A stretch of DNA of 64,000 bases from Beijerinckiaceae bacterium (GTDB lineage: Bacteria; Pseudomonadota; Alphaproteobacteria; Rhizobiales; Beijerinckiaceae): assembly GCA_947452455.1 (NCBI GenBank), contig CANGBX010000002.1, positions 485,832-549,831 of the forward strand. The letters are read 5' to 3'. Position 1 is the first letter of the stretch. The number at the start of each line of letters is the position of its first letter. The notes below the pieces were generated by a model. It was given only the letters and a program-made list of their open reading frames with translations. It was not told the DNA's origin and did no database searches. The position numbers and the translations under genes are program-made. Below, piece after piece: positions 55,688-63,966 of this stretch.

Positions 55688-56554
55688 TCAGAAAGGGCTA
55701 TCGCCGATCACAGCTGTTCGCTCCATGCGACGACGATTGGGATAATAATCATTCGCGGCATAATGTTGCGTCGATGAATTGTCCCAGAAAATTATGTCAC
55801 CAACGCCCCAGCGGAAGCGGAATTGAAACTCCGGTACGTGCACCTTCTCGAACAGGTAATCGAGAACCACCCGGCTCTCATCCTCGTCTAGCTCGACGAT
55901 CCGGATAGTGAATTGCGGATTGACATAGAGGCATTTGCGCCCGGACATTGGATGCGTGCGAATGACGGGATGGATTGGATTTGGATAAAGCTCCTCCATC
56001 TTCCGCAGACGTTCCTGATCTTCCGGCGTCTTTTTGAACAGCTTGCGGAAATTCTGGAAGTCGTGAACGGCTGTGAGGCCGTCCAGAAATTTGCGCATCG
56101 GCGCACTCAGCTTTTGATAGACAGCTTCCATATCACACCACAGAGTATCACCCCCGACCTCGGGGAGAATCTGCGAGCGCAGGATTGTGTATTTGGTGGG
56201 CTTCTGACGGAATGTCGTGTCGCTATGCCAGACATCGGTTGAAAGGACAGGATTGTCCTTATGATTGTCCAAAACCATAATTTCGGGAAACTCACCCTCC
56301 GGCCGGAAGGGATGCACTTCAAGATCCCCGAAATTGCGGCTGAGGTCGACATGCTCTTTGGTCGTCAGATTCGCGCCGCGCACGTAAAGGACCTTGTGCT
56401 CGACAAGAGACAACTCCAGTGCTCGGAACGTCTGCGTATCCAAAGGCTGTTTCAGGTCCAGACCGATCACTTCCGCCCCCAAATGACTGCCGATCCGCTT
56501 GACGACAAAGGGACGCGACCCGGCGACGGGGGAGATGGCTGCTTGCGTGCTCAT
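55688..56554 (-). CDS. TauD/TfdA-family dioxygenase
   Basis: A 288-residue Fe(II)/2-oxoglutarate dioxygenase. The metal ligands are the His and Asp in V-W-H-S-D-T-T-F and the distal His in S-T-Q-H-Y-A-A-N-D-Y; the 2-oxoglutarate arginine is in R-R-M-E-R-T-A-V. Relatives release sulfite from taurine or other alkylsulfonates, or act on 2,4-D and alkylsulfates. The start at 56554 was chosen for GGAG six bases upstream. Sulfite from such a reaction could feed the sorAB-like pair. Confidence 0.88.
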   Translation of the reverse strand: MSTQAAISPVAGSRPFVVKRIGSHLGAEVIGLDLKQPLDTQTFRALELSLVEHKVLYVRGANLTTKEHVDLSRNFGDLEVHPFRPEGEFPEIMVLDNHKDNPVLSTDVWHSDTTFRQKPTKYTILRSQILPEVGGDTLWCDMEAVYQKLSAPMRKFLDGLTAVHDFQNFRKLFKKTPEDQERLRKMEELYPNPIHPVIRTHPMSGRKCLYVNPQFTIRIVELDEDESRVVLDYLFEKVHVPEFQFRFRWGVGDIIFWDNSSTQHYAANDYYPNRRRMERTAVIGDSPF

Positions 56555-56751
56555 GAAGGGCTCCTGTTCTATTAAAGCAATCATTCGTAAGCCGCCCATA
56601 CCTGCGCAACCGCCCAGTTCACTGCGTGAAAAGACATTAAAGGGCTGTTGCGGTTCACCACGTGAAAAACCGACTTGTCCTGCCCAAGGGCCCAAATAAG
56701 CTTTTACTCAAATGAAGGCGGGACAAATCTGCTGGAGCGGGAGGAAAGCTT

Positions 56752-57819
56752 ATGCGGCAAAAAGGACGCATTGGTTTCGTGCTGAGTGCGATGCTTGCAA
56801 CCACGGCTCCCAGCTGGTCCGCTGAGAATGACGAGCTCGAAGCTTTTTATAAGGGCCGCTCGGTCTCGGTGATCATCACCGGCTCGCCCGGATCTATTTA
56901 TGACATGTATGCGCGCACGATCACGCAATATATGAGCAAATATATTCCAGGAAATCCGACCTTCGTGCCGCGCTCGATGATCGGAGGCGGGCATCTTGTC
57001 GGAACTAATTACCTCTACAATGTGGCTCCACGTGACGGATCAGTCATCGGGTCCATTGGCGAGACAATGCCGCTAACGCAGGTTCTCGAACCCGAGGCCA
57101 CGCGTTTCGATGTCAGCAAGTTTAACTGGATCGGCAACCCAAACATTGCAAATCTAACACTTGCTGTCTGGAGCAAAAGCGGCGTCTTATCCTTGCAAGA
57201 TGCCCTGAAGCGGCAAGTGGTGATCGGCGCGAGCGGCGCTAATTCGCCCTCCGGACAGACGCCAACTCTCTTGAACAATATTCTGGGCACTAAATTTAAA
57301 GTGGTGAACGGATTTCCAGCAAACCAGCTTGATATAGCCATGGAACGAGGCGAAATCGACGGTCGCGGCAGTGCGCAATGGCATTGGTGGAAGTTCAATC
57401 GATCTGATTGGGTGCGCGACAAGAAGATCAACATACTGGTCCAGATCGGCCCTCACAAAGATCCCGATCTACCCAATGTTCCACTCCTCAGCGAACTCGC
57501 CAGCACACCGGAAGAGCAGCAAATATTCGATCTTTTTTCATCAACCGTGACAGTCGGCCGCCCCTTATTGACGCCGCCCGACGTCCCCAAAGATCGCGTG
57601 AAAGCGCTGCGCACAGCTTTTGATATTGTAATGAGAGACAAAGCTTTTCTGGAAGATACCAAGAAACTGAATCTCGAAGTGGATCCTCTTTCGGGAGAAA
57701 AACTTCAGCTGGCTGTGACAGCTGTCACCAAAACACCAGCTGATGTGATTGCGCGAGCAAAGATTGCGCTAGGCTTAGCCAAATCGGGGCCATCTGGAAA
57801 AGACGAATCAGAAAAATAA
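56752..57819 (+). CDS. TctC/Bug-family periplasmic receptor
   Basis: A 355-residue exported receptor and the most divergent of the six. Signal peptide about 1-23; the mature start is A-F-Y-K-G-R-S-V-S-V-I-I, the loop is S-P-G-S-I-Y-D-M-Y-A-R (no G-G-G-Y-D), and P-R-S-M-I-G-G-G replaces the usual Q-N-M-P-G-A-G, so its ligand is probably different. A-P-R-D-G-S-V-I-G is kept. It opens a plus-strand run of DHPD-like, class II aldolase-like, TctC-like and IclR genes. Confidence 0.8.
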   Translation: MRQKGRIGFVLSAMLATTAPSWSAENDELEAFYKGRSVSVIITGSPGSIYDMYARTITQYMSKYIPGNPTFVPRSMIGGGHLVGTNYLYNVAPRDGSVIGSIGETMPLTQVLEPEATRFDVSKFNWIGNPNIANLTLAVWSKSGVLSLQDALKRQVVIGASGANSPSGQTPTLLNNILGTKFKVVNGFPANQLDIAMERGEIDGRGSAQWHWWKFNRSDWVRDKKINILVQIGPHKDPDLPNVPLLSELASTPEEQQIFDLFSSTVTVGRPLLTPPDVPKDRVKALRTAFDIVMRDKAFLEDTKKLNLEVDPLSGEKLQLAVTAVTKTPADVIARAKIALGLAKSGPSGKDESEK

Positions 57820-57842
57820 TCAAAATACACAGGGAGATCACT

Positions 57843-58832
57843 ATGCACCCGCTGAAACTGAGCATTGCGACCTGCGATTACGACCACTTCAGAGATTTTC
57901 GCTTCGGTCTCGTCAATGCTGAAGGCATCCAGCAAAATTGGCTCACTTTGGGCCATCACGAAATATTTGCTCGCTTCACCTTCAATCGCGAATTTGATGT
58001 CAGTGAATTATCCTTTGCTAAATTTATGGCACAAGTCACGCGTGACGAGCCCGACATTATCGGCTTGCCCGTGATTTGCTCGCGCCTTTTCCGTTTCGGC
58101 TCCTTCTATGTCAACAAGAACAGCGGCATAAAAACGGTCAGCGACCTGAAGGGAAAAAGAATTGGATCACCCGAATGGGCCCATTCCGCCGCTGTTTATA
58201 TGCGTGGCTGGATGCATAATGATTGCGGCGTCAAATTGCAGGACGTGCACTGGTACCAGGCCGGAACAGATGCGCCGGGCCGGATTGAAAAGGTCGAGCT
58301 GAACCTGCCTGAAGGTGTCAGGCTGACCCGCAAGGATGACACGTCGCTCTCTGACATGCTTGTTTCGGGCGAAATCGATTGCGCCATCATCGGACGCCCG
58401 CCTGCCTGTTTCAAAGCGGGCCACCCCGATATCGTGCGCCTGTTCCCCAACTTCCTCGAAATGGAGGAAGACTATTTCGACAAGACAGGCATTTGGTCGA
58501 TCATGCATATGATGACGATCAAAAAAAGCATTTTGGATCAAAATCCCTGGGTCGCGCGCAATCTGTACAATGCTTTTTTGGAGTCAAAGGATCGCGCCCT
58601 CGAACGCCTGATAGACCCCTCCATCTCCCGTTATCCCGTGCCATGGGGATCGACCTATGCACGGCGCATGCGCGACAAATTCGACGGCGACATGTTCCCC
58701 TTCGGCATTGAACCAAACCGTAAAACCTTTGAACAAATGCTGCTCTACACCTACCAGCAAGGTATCGCGCACAAGCACGTCACGCCGGAGGATATTTTTC
58801 CGGCAGGCATCATGACCAAAATCGTTGTGTAA
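57843..58832 (+). CDS. 4,5-dihydroxyphthalate decarboxylase-like protein
   Basis: A 329-residue cytoplasmic protein of the same group as the one at 52.1 kb. Blocks: L-K-L-S-I-A-T-C-D-Y-D-H at the start, F-D-V-S-E-L-S-F-A-K-F-M, D-L-K-G-K-R-I-G-S-P-E-W, and D-M-L-V-S-G-E-I-D-C-A-I-I-G. No signal peptide. It starts 23 bases after a TctC-type gene and ends 12 bases before a class II aldolase-type gene. A decarboxylase role in aromatic-acid breakdown would fit both neighbours, but no ring dioxygenase is nearby. Confidence 0.68.
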   Translation: MHPLKLSIATCDYDHFRDFRFGLVNAEGIQQNWLTLGHHEIFARFTFNREFDVSELSFAKFMAQVTRDEPDIIGLPVICSRLFRFGSFYVNKNSGIKTVSDLKGKRIGSPEWAHSAAVYMRGWMHNDCGVKLQDVHWYQAGTDAPGRIEKVELNLPEGVRLTRKDDTSLSDMLVSGEIDCAIIGRPPACFKAGHPDIVRLFPNFLEMEEDYFDKTGIWSIMHMMTIKKSILDQNPWVARNLYNAFLESKDRALERLIDPSISRYPVPWGSTYARRMRDKFDGDMFPFGIEPNRKTFEQMLLYTYQQGIAHKHVTPEDIFPAGIMTKIVV

Positions 58833-58844
58833 GAGGGAGCGGAT

Positions 58845-59567
58845 ATGTCGATTGAACGCACCATCAAGGATCTGGTCATTGCAAACCGTATTCTTGCCAA
58901 TGAGAACGTCTTGGATTCCTTCGGCCATGTGAGCGTTCGACATCCCGAGCGTCCGGACCGCTATTTTCTAGCACGCTCCTGCAGTCCGGGGATTGTGGAA
59001 GAAAGCGACATTGTTGAATTCACGCTCGATGGTGTTCCGGTCAACCCTGAAAAGCGCCCGCTGTACCTCGAGCGACATTTGCACGGCGGTATGTATGAAA
59101 CGCATGCGGGGGTGAATGCTGTTCTGCATGCCCATGCAGACGATTTGCTTCCTTTTACGATTACGGACATCCCCTTGCGCCCCGTCATCCAATCGGTCGG
59201 CGATATGGGCGCAAAAATTCCGGTCTGGGATATTGCAGACAAGTTCGGTGACGATACGGATCTTCTTGTCTGCACCATGGATCAGGGACGCGATCTGGCG
59301 CGCTGTGTTTTGCCGAACAAAGTTGCGCTTCTGCGCGGGCATGGTTTCGTTTCGGTCGACGTCAATCTGATCGGCCTTGTGCGCCTTGCCGTCTTCTTGC
59401 CGCGAAATGCGCGCGTGTTGCTGGCAGCAACAACACTCGGCACACCGATCAAGGGTCTGAAAAGCGGCGAGATAGCGGCACGCCTGCGTCTCGACCCGGC
59501 CTCACCATCCATGCGGCGGGGCTGGGAATATTGGGCGCGGGAATCAGGCTGCAGCGACCTCTTGTGA
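58845..59567 (+). CDS. Class II aldolase/adducin-family protein
   Basis: A 240-residue zinc enzyme of the class II aldolase/adducin fold. Zinc ligands: H-A-H-A-D-D near residue 88-93 and the later R-G-H-G-F; the E-R-H-L-H-G segment holds the acid. S-F-G-H-V-S-V-R at the start is typical. Members include fuculose aldolase, ribulose-5-phosphate epimerase and decarboxylases of aromatic acids such as 3,4-dihydroxyphthalate decarboxylase. The neighbouring DHPD-like gene makes a decarboxylase attractive, but this is inference. Confidence 0.85.
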   Translation: MSIERTIKDLVIANRILANENVLDSFGHVSVRHPERPDRYFLARSCSPGIVEESDIVEFTLDGVPVNPEKRPLYLERHLHGGMYETHAGVNAVLHAHADDLLPFTITDIPLRPVIQSVGDMGAKIPVWDIADKFGDDTDLLVCTMDQGRDLARCVLPNKVALLRGHGFVSVDVNLIGLVRLAVFLPRNARVLLAATTLGTPIKGLKSGEIAARLRLDPASPSMRRGWEYWARESGCSDLL

Positions 59568-59580
59568 AGGAGCCACCCTA

Positions 59581-60603
59581 ATGATGCGTGCTCATTTTTT
59601 GCTTTCAGCAGCTTTAAGCATCATCCCGATTTCGGCGGCACATGCGGATGCTGTTTCGGACTTCTATCAGGGCCGCACAGTTTCTCTGATCGTTGGCTTC
59701 CCTCCTGGTGGCGGATATGATGCAAACATACGTGTTTTGAGTCGGCATATTGGCAAGCGCATTTCTGGCGAGCCCACAATCACCGTCTCAAATATGCCCG
59801 GTGCGGGATCTTTGACGGCAGCCAATTTTCTCGCTCGCTCCGCCCCGCGCGACGGCACGGCACTCGCAATGTTTAGTTCGTCTGCTGCAATGGAAGCCAT
59901 CTTTCAAAACAAAGCGGCCACATTTGATCCCCAGAAATTCAGCTGGCTCGGCAGCATGTCGCAGGAGGTGACCTTCTGTGGTGTTTGGCAAGGCCCGAAT
60001 ATTCCCTCGACCTTTGCCGAAATGATGAAAACAAAAACCGTCTTCGGTTCAGGCGGAACAGCCGCTATCACCTATCAGCATCCGATGGTTTTGAAGAATG
60101 TTCTCGGGGCGAATATCGAAGCAGTCACCGGCTATGCCGGAACGCGCGACATTAATCTTGCCATGAATCGCGGTGAGGTGAACGGAAGCTGCGGACTGTT
60201 TGAATCCTCTATCTCATCGCAATGGGGGAACGAAGTGAAAACCGGTCAACTAAAACTGGTTATTCAGATGGGAGCAAAAAAGACCGACTCTTTCGGTCTG
60301 ATCCCGAGCGTCTATGACTTCGCCAAAACCGACGAGCAACGCGCCATTCTCGATGTGCATTTCAAACAGCTCTTGCTAGCCCGCCCGGTTGTTGCTCCGC
60401 CCGACGTACCCGGAGACAGACTTACTGCACTGCGAAAAGCCTTTGTCGCGACGTTGAATGACCCCGCCTTTCGAGCAGATTCCGATAAACTGGGAATCGA
60501 CATCGATTATGTGAGCCCCGAAGCCATTCAGGAGCTTCTAGCCAGCTTTGCAGCCATGTCGTCGGACACTCGACAAAAAGCTTTGGCTGTCATTGGTCGA
60601 TAG
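59581..60603 (+). CDS. TctC/Bug-family periplasmic receptor
   Basis: A 340-residue exported receptor with a signal peptide (about 1-22, A-H-A-D), F-Y-Q-G-R-T-V-S-L-I-V-G-F, P-G-G-G-Y-D-A-N-I-R, S-N-M-P-G-A-G-S and A-P-R-D-G-T-A-L-A. AGGAG lies eight bases before the first of two adjacent ATG codons. It comes 13 bases after the class II aldolase-type gene and 57 bases before the IclR gene, so the whole run is probably one transcript. Confidence 0.83.
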   Translation: MMRAHFLLSAALSIIPISAAHADAVSDFYQGRTVSLIVGFPPGGGYDANIRVLSRHIGKRISGEPTITVSNMPGAGSLTAANFLARSAPRDGTALAMFSSSAAMEAIFQNKAATFDPQKFSWLGSMSQEVTFCGVWQGPNIPSTFAEMMKTKTVFGSGGTAAITYQHPMVLKNVLGANIEAVTGYAGTRDINLAMNRGEVNGSCGLFESSISSQWGNEVKTGQLKLVIQMGAKKTDSFGLIPSVYDFAKTDEQRAILDVHFKQLLLARPVVAPPDVPGDRLTALRKAFVATLNDPAFRADSDKLGIDIDYVSPEAIQELLASFAAMSSDTRQKALAVIGR

Positions 60604-60660
60604 CCACTCGCTTTTTTTAGCAAGGATGCTAGCCTTCGGGGTAGATGACGGGGGACATCG

Positions 60661-61485
60661 ATGAGAGAAACAAAGGTCAAAAGCGTACGTGCTTTGGAAC
60701 GCGGGCTTTTGATTCTGGAAACAATCAAAACGCTTGGGTGCGTCAACTTAGGCGAGTTACACAATCGCACATCCCTGCCCCGCGCGACGATTTTGCGATC
60801 ATTGCGCACCCTGCAGGAAACTGGATGGATTGTTTCGCGCGGGAATGAAGTCGACTACAGGCCCGGGCCGAAACTTGCTGGTGCAACAGTCCCGAGCAAG
60901 CCAAGAATTGCAGATCTTTGCGCACCTGTTTTGCACAAACTTACAAATACCGTGAACCTTCCGGCAGATGTGGCTGTGCGACGCGGCACACGCATGCTGA
61001 TCGTCCAGAGCTCGAGACATCTTGCCTCCTTTCCGATCAATGCGCGACCCGAAGGACGCCAGCCATGCCTGCTTCGCTCAGCGCTCGGCCGCGCCTATCT
61101 CGCCTTCTGTCCGGAAGACGAACGAAAAGAATTGATCAATCTACTTGAACAATCAACCGACCCCGATGACCGTCCTGCCGGTGTGCGCAAATGGGTCGAT
61201 CGCATGCTCGCGGAATGCCGCCAGCAAGGATACGGCATTCGTGAAGCGGATTACTGGGCTGGCGCCGAGGATTTTGGAGCGGAAGTGAGCGCAATTGCAG
61301 TCCCTGTCAAAATCGGAGACCGCGTGATTGCCTGCGTCAATCTGATGTGGGCAACAGGCACAAAGAATGCGCAGGATTTCGCCAAACAGAACCTCGACGC
61401 CCTACGCACGGCCGCAGACGATCTTGCTATCGCCTGTAAGCAAGATCCTCAATACGCACCCCCTAGCGCGCTTTCGAAAAACTGA
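60661..61485 (+). CDS. IclR-family transcription regulator
   Basis: A 274-residue regulator. The N-terminal winged helix (V-R-A-L-E-R-G-L-L-I-L-E, then N-L-G-E-L-H-N-R-T-S-L-P-R-A-T-I-L-R-S-L-R-T-L) binds DNA, and the C-terminal GAF-like domain binds an effector. IclR proteins usually control adjacent carboxylate or aromatic catabolism. Here it closes the TctC / DHPD-like / class II aldolase-like / TctC run and most likely controls it. A strong terminator follows. Confidence 0.92.
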   Translation: MRETKVKSVRALERGLLILETIKTLGCVNLGELHNRTSLPRATILRSLRTLQETGWIVSRGNEVDYRPGPKLAGATVPSKPRIADLCAPVLHKLTNTVNLPADVAVRRGTRMLIVQSSRHLASFPINARPEGRQPCLLRSALGRAYLAFCPEDERKELINLLEQSTDPDDRPAGVRKWVDRMLAECRQQGYGIREADYWAGAEDFGAEVSAIAVPVKIGDRVIACVNLMWATGTKNAQDFAKQNLDALRTAADDLAIACKQDPQYAPPSALSKN

Positions 61486-61505
61486 ATATGGCAAGATTAC
61501 CAACG

Positions 61506-61545
61506 CCAAAACGCCCCGGAGTTTGTCACTCACGGGGCGTTTTGG
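61506..61545 (+). terminator. Strong terminator after the IclR gene
   Basis: A perfect 13-bp inverted repeat (CCAAAACGCCCCG / CGGGGCGTTTTGG) with a 14-base loop, followed by a T-rich stretch. It marks the end of the transcript that starts with the TctC-type gene at 56.75 kb. Confidence 0.88.
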
Positions 61546-61777
61546 TTTGTGTGTTTTTAAATTTTGCTAAGGGAACCCGCAACCACCGAGGGTCGAGGTA
61601 GTGGACCTGACCAATTTGGGTAATTCGGAGGTCCTATGCCTCCTTTAAGGCTGCAAACTTCCAGCCGATGCAGTGAGTAGATGTGAAACGCAAAACTCCC
61701 TATCGATTTCTCGTAATTCCCTAAATTTAACATAAAATAGCCAGGAACTAGAAGCGCATCCTAATCTACAGATTATC

Positions 61778-62355
61778 TTACTTCGGGATTTTTATTAACT
61801 CACGAAGCTGCGCATCATCTAGCGGGGCAGCAAGAAATTTATAAGTGACGGCATCCTTCATGGCCAAATCGGTATCTGCAATCACGTCTGTGGCCTGATT
61901 TTCCTTCGGATAAAACTCGTTACGCGTACGACGTGCGATTGGCAAAGGAATAGACAGCCAGTCTGAATAGATTTTCAAACCCTCATCACCGGCGTACATC
62001 CAGTCAAGTGTCTCACGATAGGCTTTCATAAAACGAGCAACCAAATCGGGCTTACGATCGAGAAAACCTTTATTGACGACTTGTACGCGCAAGGTTTGTG
62101 AGCGGAACAATGACACGTCGCTACCGCGAGCGATCACACGGATCTCCCCTGCTCAATCGCATCAACGCCAAACGGGGGCGAGGACCAGCCGATATCAATT
62201 TGACCGCTCATGGTCTGCGTAAATGTGCCAGCAGGACTCCCTGTCGGAACGACTTTCGCATTCACCTTCGCATCACCAACAAGGCCCAAAGCCATTATGT
62301 TGGTCGATGACCCATTCGTGGAAAAGGCGACTGTTTTGCCCTCAGCATCAACCGA
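61778..62355 (-). pseudogene. Truncated, frameshifted NMT1/SsuA-type ABC binding protein
   Basis: Two minus-strand frames join into one protein. The upstream one (about 62355 to 62145) reads S-V-D-A-E-G-K-T-V-A-F-S-T-N-G ... S-G-Q-I-D-I-G-W-S-S-P-P-F-G-V-D-A-I-E-Q-G and then hits a stop. The next frame carries on with E-I-R-V-I-A-R-G-S-D-V and ends in L-R-E-L-I-K-I-P-K. This is the C-terminal two thirds of a nitrate/sulfonate-type receptor. The frameshift is near 62150. The N-terminal part is cut off where the transposase fragment begins near 62356 and may lie beyond the window. Confidence 0.8.
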
Positions 62356-62781
62356 AAGCTAAAGGCGACGGATGTAATCGATGCATTGTCGGATCTCTTC
62401 ATACTCAGGGGCATCCCAACGCATATCCGCTTGGATAACGGCCCGGAGTTTATCGCCCATAACTTACGTACCTGGCTCGCAACACTAGGTGCCAAGACCG
62501 CCTACATCATGCCTGGCAGCCCCTGGGAGAATGGCTATTGTGAGAGCTTCAACTCGAAGCTGCGAGATGAGCTTCTGAATGGCGAGATCTTCTACACGCT
62601 GAAAGAAGCAAAGATCGTCATTGAGGATTGGCGGAGGCACTACAACACGATTAGGCCGCACTCATCCCTGAGATATCAACCACCTGCACCAGAAGTCCTA
62701 CAGTGGCCGGCTGAGCAACCCCAACCAGCTTCGCCGGCCACGCCAGCGCTGGCTTCAAACCATGAGGTGACATTGGCAAAA
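62356..62781 (+). pseudogene. IS3-family transposase fragment
   Basis: The C-terminal part of an OrfB-type integrase: R-K-L-K-A-T-D-V-I-D-A-L, then R-L-D-N-G-P-E-F with the second catalytic Asp, S-P-W-E-N-G-Y-C-E-S-F-N-S-K-L-R-D-E with the catalytic Glu, and H-Y-N-T-I-R-P-H-S-S-L. The first catalytic Asp and the N-terminal half are missing. The left edge abuts the broken binding-protein gene; the right edge is interrupted by the next insertion sequence, into which the frame reads. It differs from the intact element and is an older insertion. Confidence 0.82.
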
Positions 62782-62842
62782 TGGTCCAGATTTAATGTTA
62801 GTTTTTTGGCGGATTTCCCCCTTGGAACAGAGGAGATCGGCT

Positions 62843-63124
62843 ATGAAGAAGAAGCGTTTTTCGACCGAGCAAATTGTGGCTGTCCTGAAGCAGGCTGAGA
62901 TGGGCCTGGCTGTTTCGGACCTCATCCGGCAGTTAGGGATATCTGAGCAGACCTTTTACCGCTGGAAGAAACAGTATGGCGGACTTCAATCGGAACAGGT
63001 CCGCGAGCTCAAACAGCTGGTCGAGGAGAATGGTCGACTGAAGAAGCTGGTTGCTGAACTGAGCCTCGACAGGGCTGTCTTACAGGACGTCTTGTCAAAA
63101 AAGTTCCCAGGCCAGCGCTCATGA
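62843..63124 (+). CDS. IS3-family transposase OrfA
   Basis: A 93-residue helix-turn-helix protein (K-K-K-R-F-S-T-E-Q-I-V-A-V-L-K, then L-I-R-Q-L-G-I-S-E-Q-T-F-Y-R-W-K) with a leucine-zipper-like C-terminus, as usual for OrfA. It recognises the element ends. Its stop overlaps the orfB start as ATGA. An A AAA AAG slippery site at 63097-63103 should let some ribosomes shift by -1 and make the fused OrfAB transposase. Confidence 0.92.
   Translation: MKKKRFSTEQIVAVLKQAEMGLAVSDLIRQLGISEQTFYRWKKQYGGLQSEQVRELKQLVEENGRLKKLVAELSLDRAVLQDVLSKKFPGQRS
63097..63103 (+). promoter_or_regulatory. A6G programmed frameshift site of the IS element
   Basis: The heptamer AAAAAAG is placed so that the orfA frame reads AAA AAG and the -1 frame reads AAA AAA G. 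It lies 18 bases before the orfB start, where the -1 frame is open. Sites of this kind drive the OrfAB fusion in IS3-family elements. Confidence 0.8.
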
Positions 63125-63966
63125 AGGACGTTGTAGATTATGTGACGGCGTGTCACGGCTACAGCGAGCGGCGGGCCTGCGCATTAACGCGCCAACATCG
63201 GTCTACCCAACGCAAACCCAGCACTCGCGATCCAAGAACTGCAGTCCGTCAAAAGATGCATGAGATTGTTCGCACACGGGTTCGGTATGGATATCGAAGG
63301 GTCCATATCATGCTGAAGCGTGAAGGCTGGTCGGTAGGTCGTAATCTTATCTATCGCCTTTATCGCGAAGAAGGCCTCTCTTTGCGAACAAAACGGCCTC
63401 GCCGGCGCAAAATGGTGGTTCACCGTGAAGCTCGATGCCAGCCTAAACACCCAAATGAGGCATGGAGCCTAGACTTCATCCATGATGAATTGAGCAACGG
63501 TAAAAAGTTCCGCGCCTTAACGATTGTCGATATATTCACCCGTGAAGGCTTGGCAATCGAGGTTGGGCATCGTTTGCGGGGCGAAAACGTTGTCGACGTT
63601 CTGAATAGGCTCGTTCGGCGACGTGGTGCACCCAAGTATCTGTTTGCAGACAATGGCGCCGAGTTCACGGGTCAGCTGGTCGATCTATGGGCTTATCATC
63701 ATGGAACAAGAATAGACTTCTCTCGCCCAGGAAAGCCGACCGACAATGCCTTCATCGAGACGTTCAATGGATCGCTGCGCGACGAGTGCTTAAATATCCA
63801 CTGGTTCGAAACCCTAGCCGAGGCACAGCGCCTGATTGAGGCTTGGAGGATCGATTATAATGAGAGCCGTCCTCACATGGCTCTTGGCAACAAAACGCCG
63901 GCAGAATACCTTTTGCAGGCAACCCCTTCGCCGGTGGCGAAGGGTAAAAATGCCGCTGAAAACTAA
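63121..63966 (+). CDS. IS3-family transposase OrfB
   Basis: A 281-residue integrase-like protein with the DDE core: D in W-S-L-D-F-I-H-D, D in F-A-D-N-G-A-E-F, and E in D-N-A-F-I-E-T-F-N-G-S-L-R-D-E. An N-terminal helix-turn-helix region (H-E-I-V-R-T-R-V-R-Y-G-Y-R-R-V) precedes it. The frame is intact, so the element may still move. It is in the -1 frame relative to orfA. Confidence 0.93.
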   Translation: MKDVVDYVTACHGYSERRACALTRQHRSTQRKPSTRDPRTAVRQKMHEIVRTRVRYGYRRVHIMLKREGWSVGRNLIYRLYREEGLSLRTKRPRRRKMVVHREARCQPKHPNEAWSLDFIHDELSNGKKFRALTIVDIFTREGLAIEVGHRLRGENVVDVLNRLVRRRGAPKYLFADNGAEFTGQLVDLWAYHHGTRIDFSRPGKPTDNAFIETFNGSLRDECLNIHWFETLAEAQRLIEAWRIDYNESRPHMALGNKTPAEYLLQATPSPVAKGKNAAEN

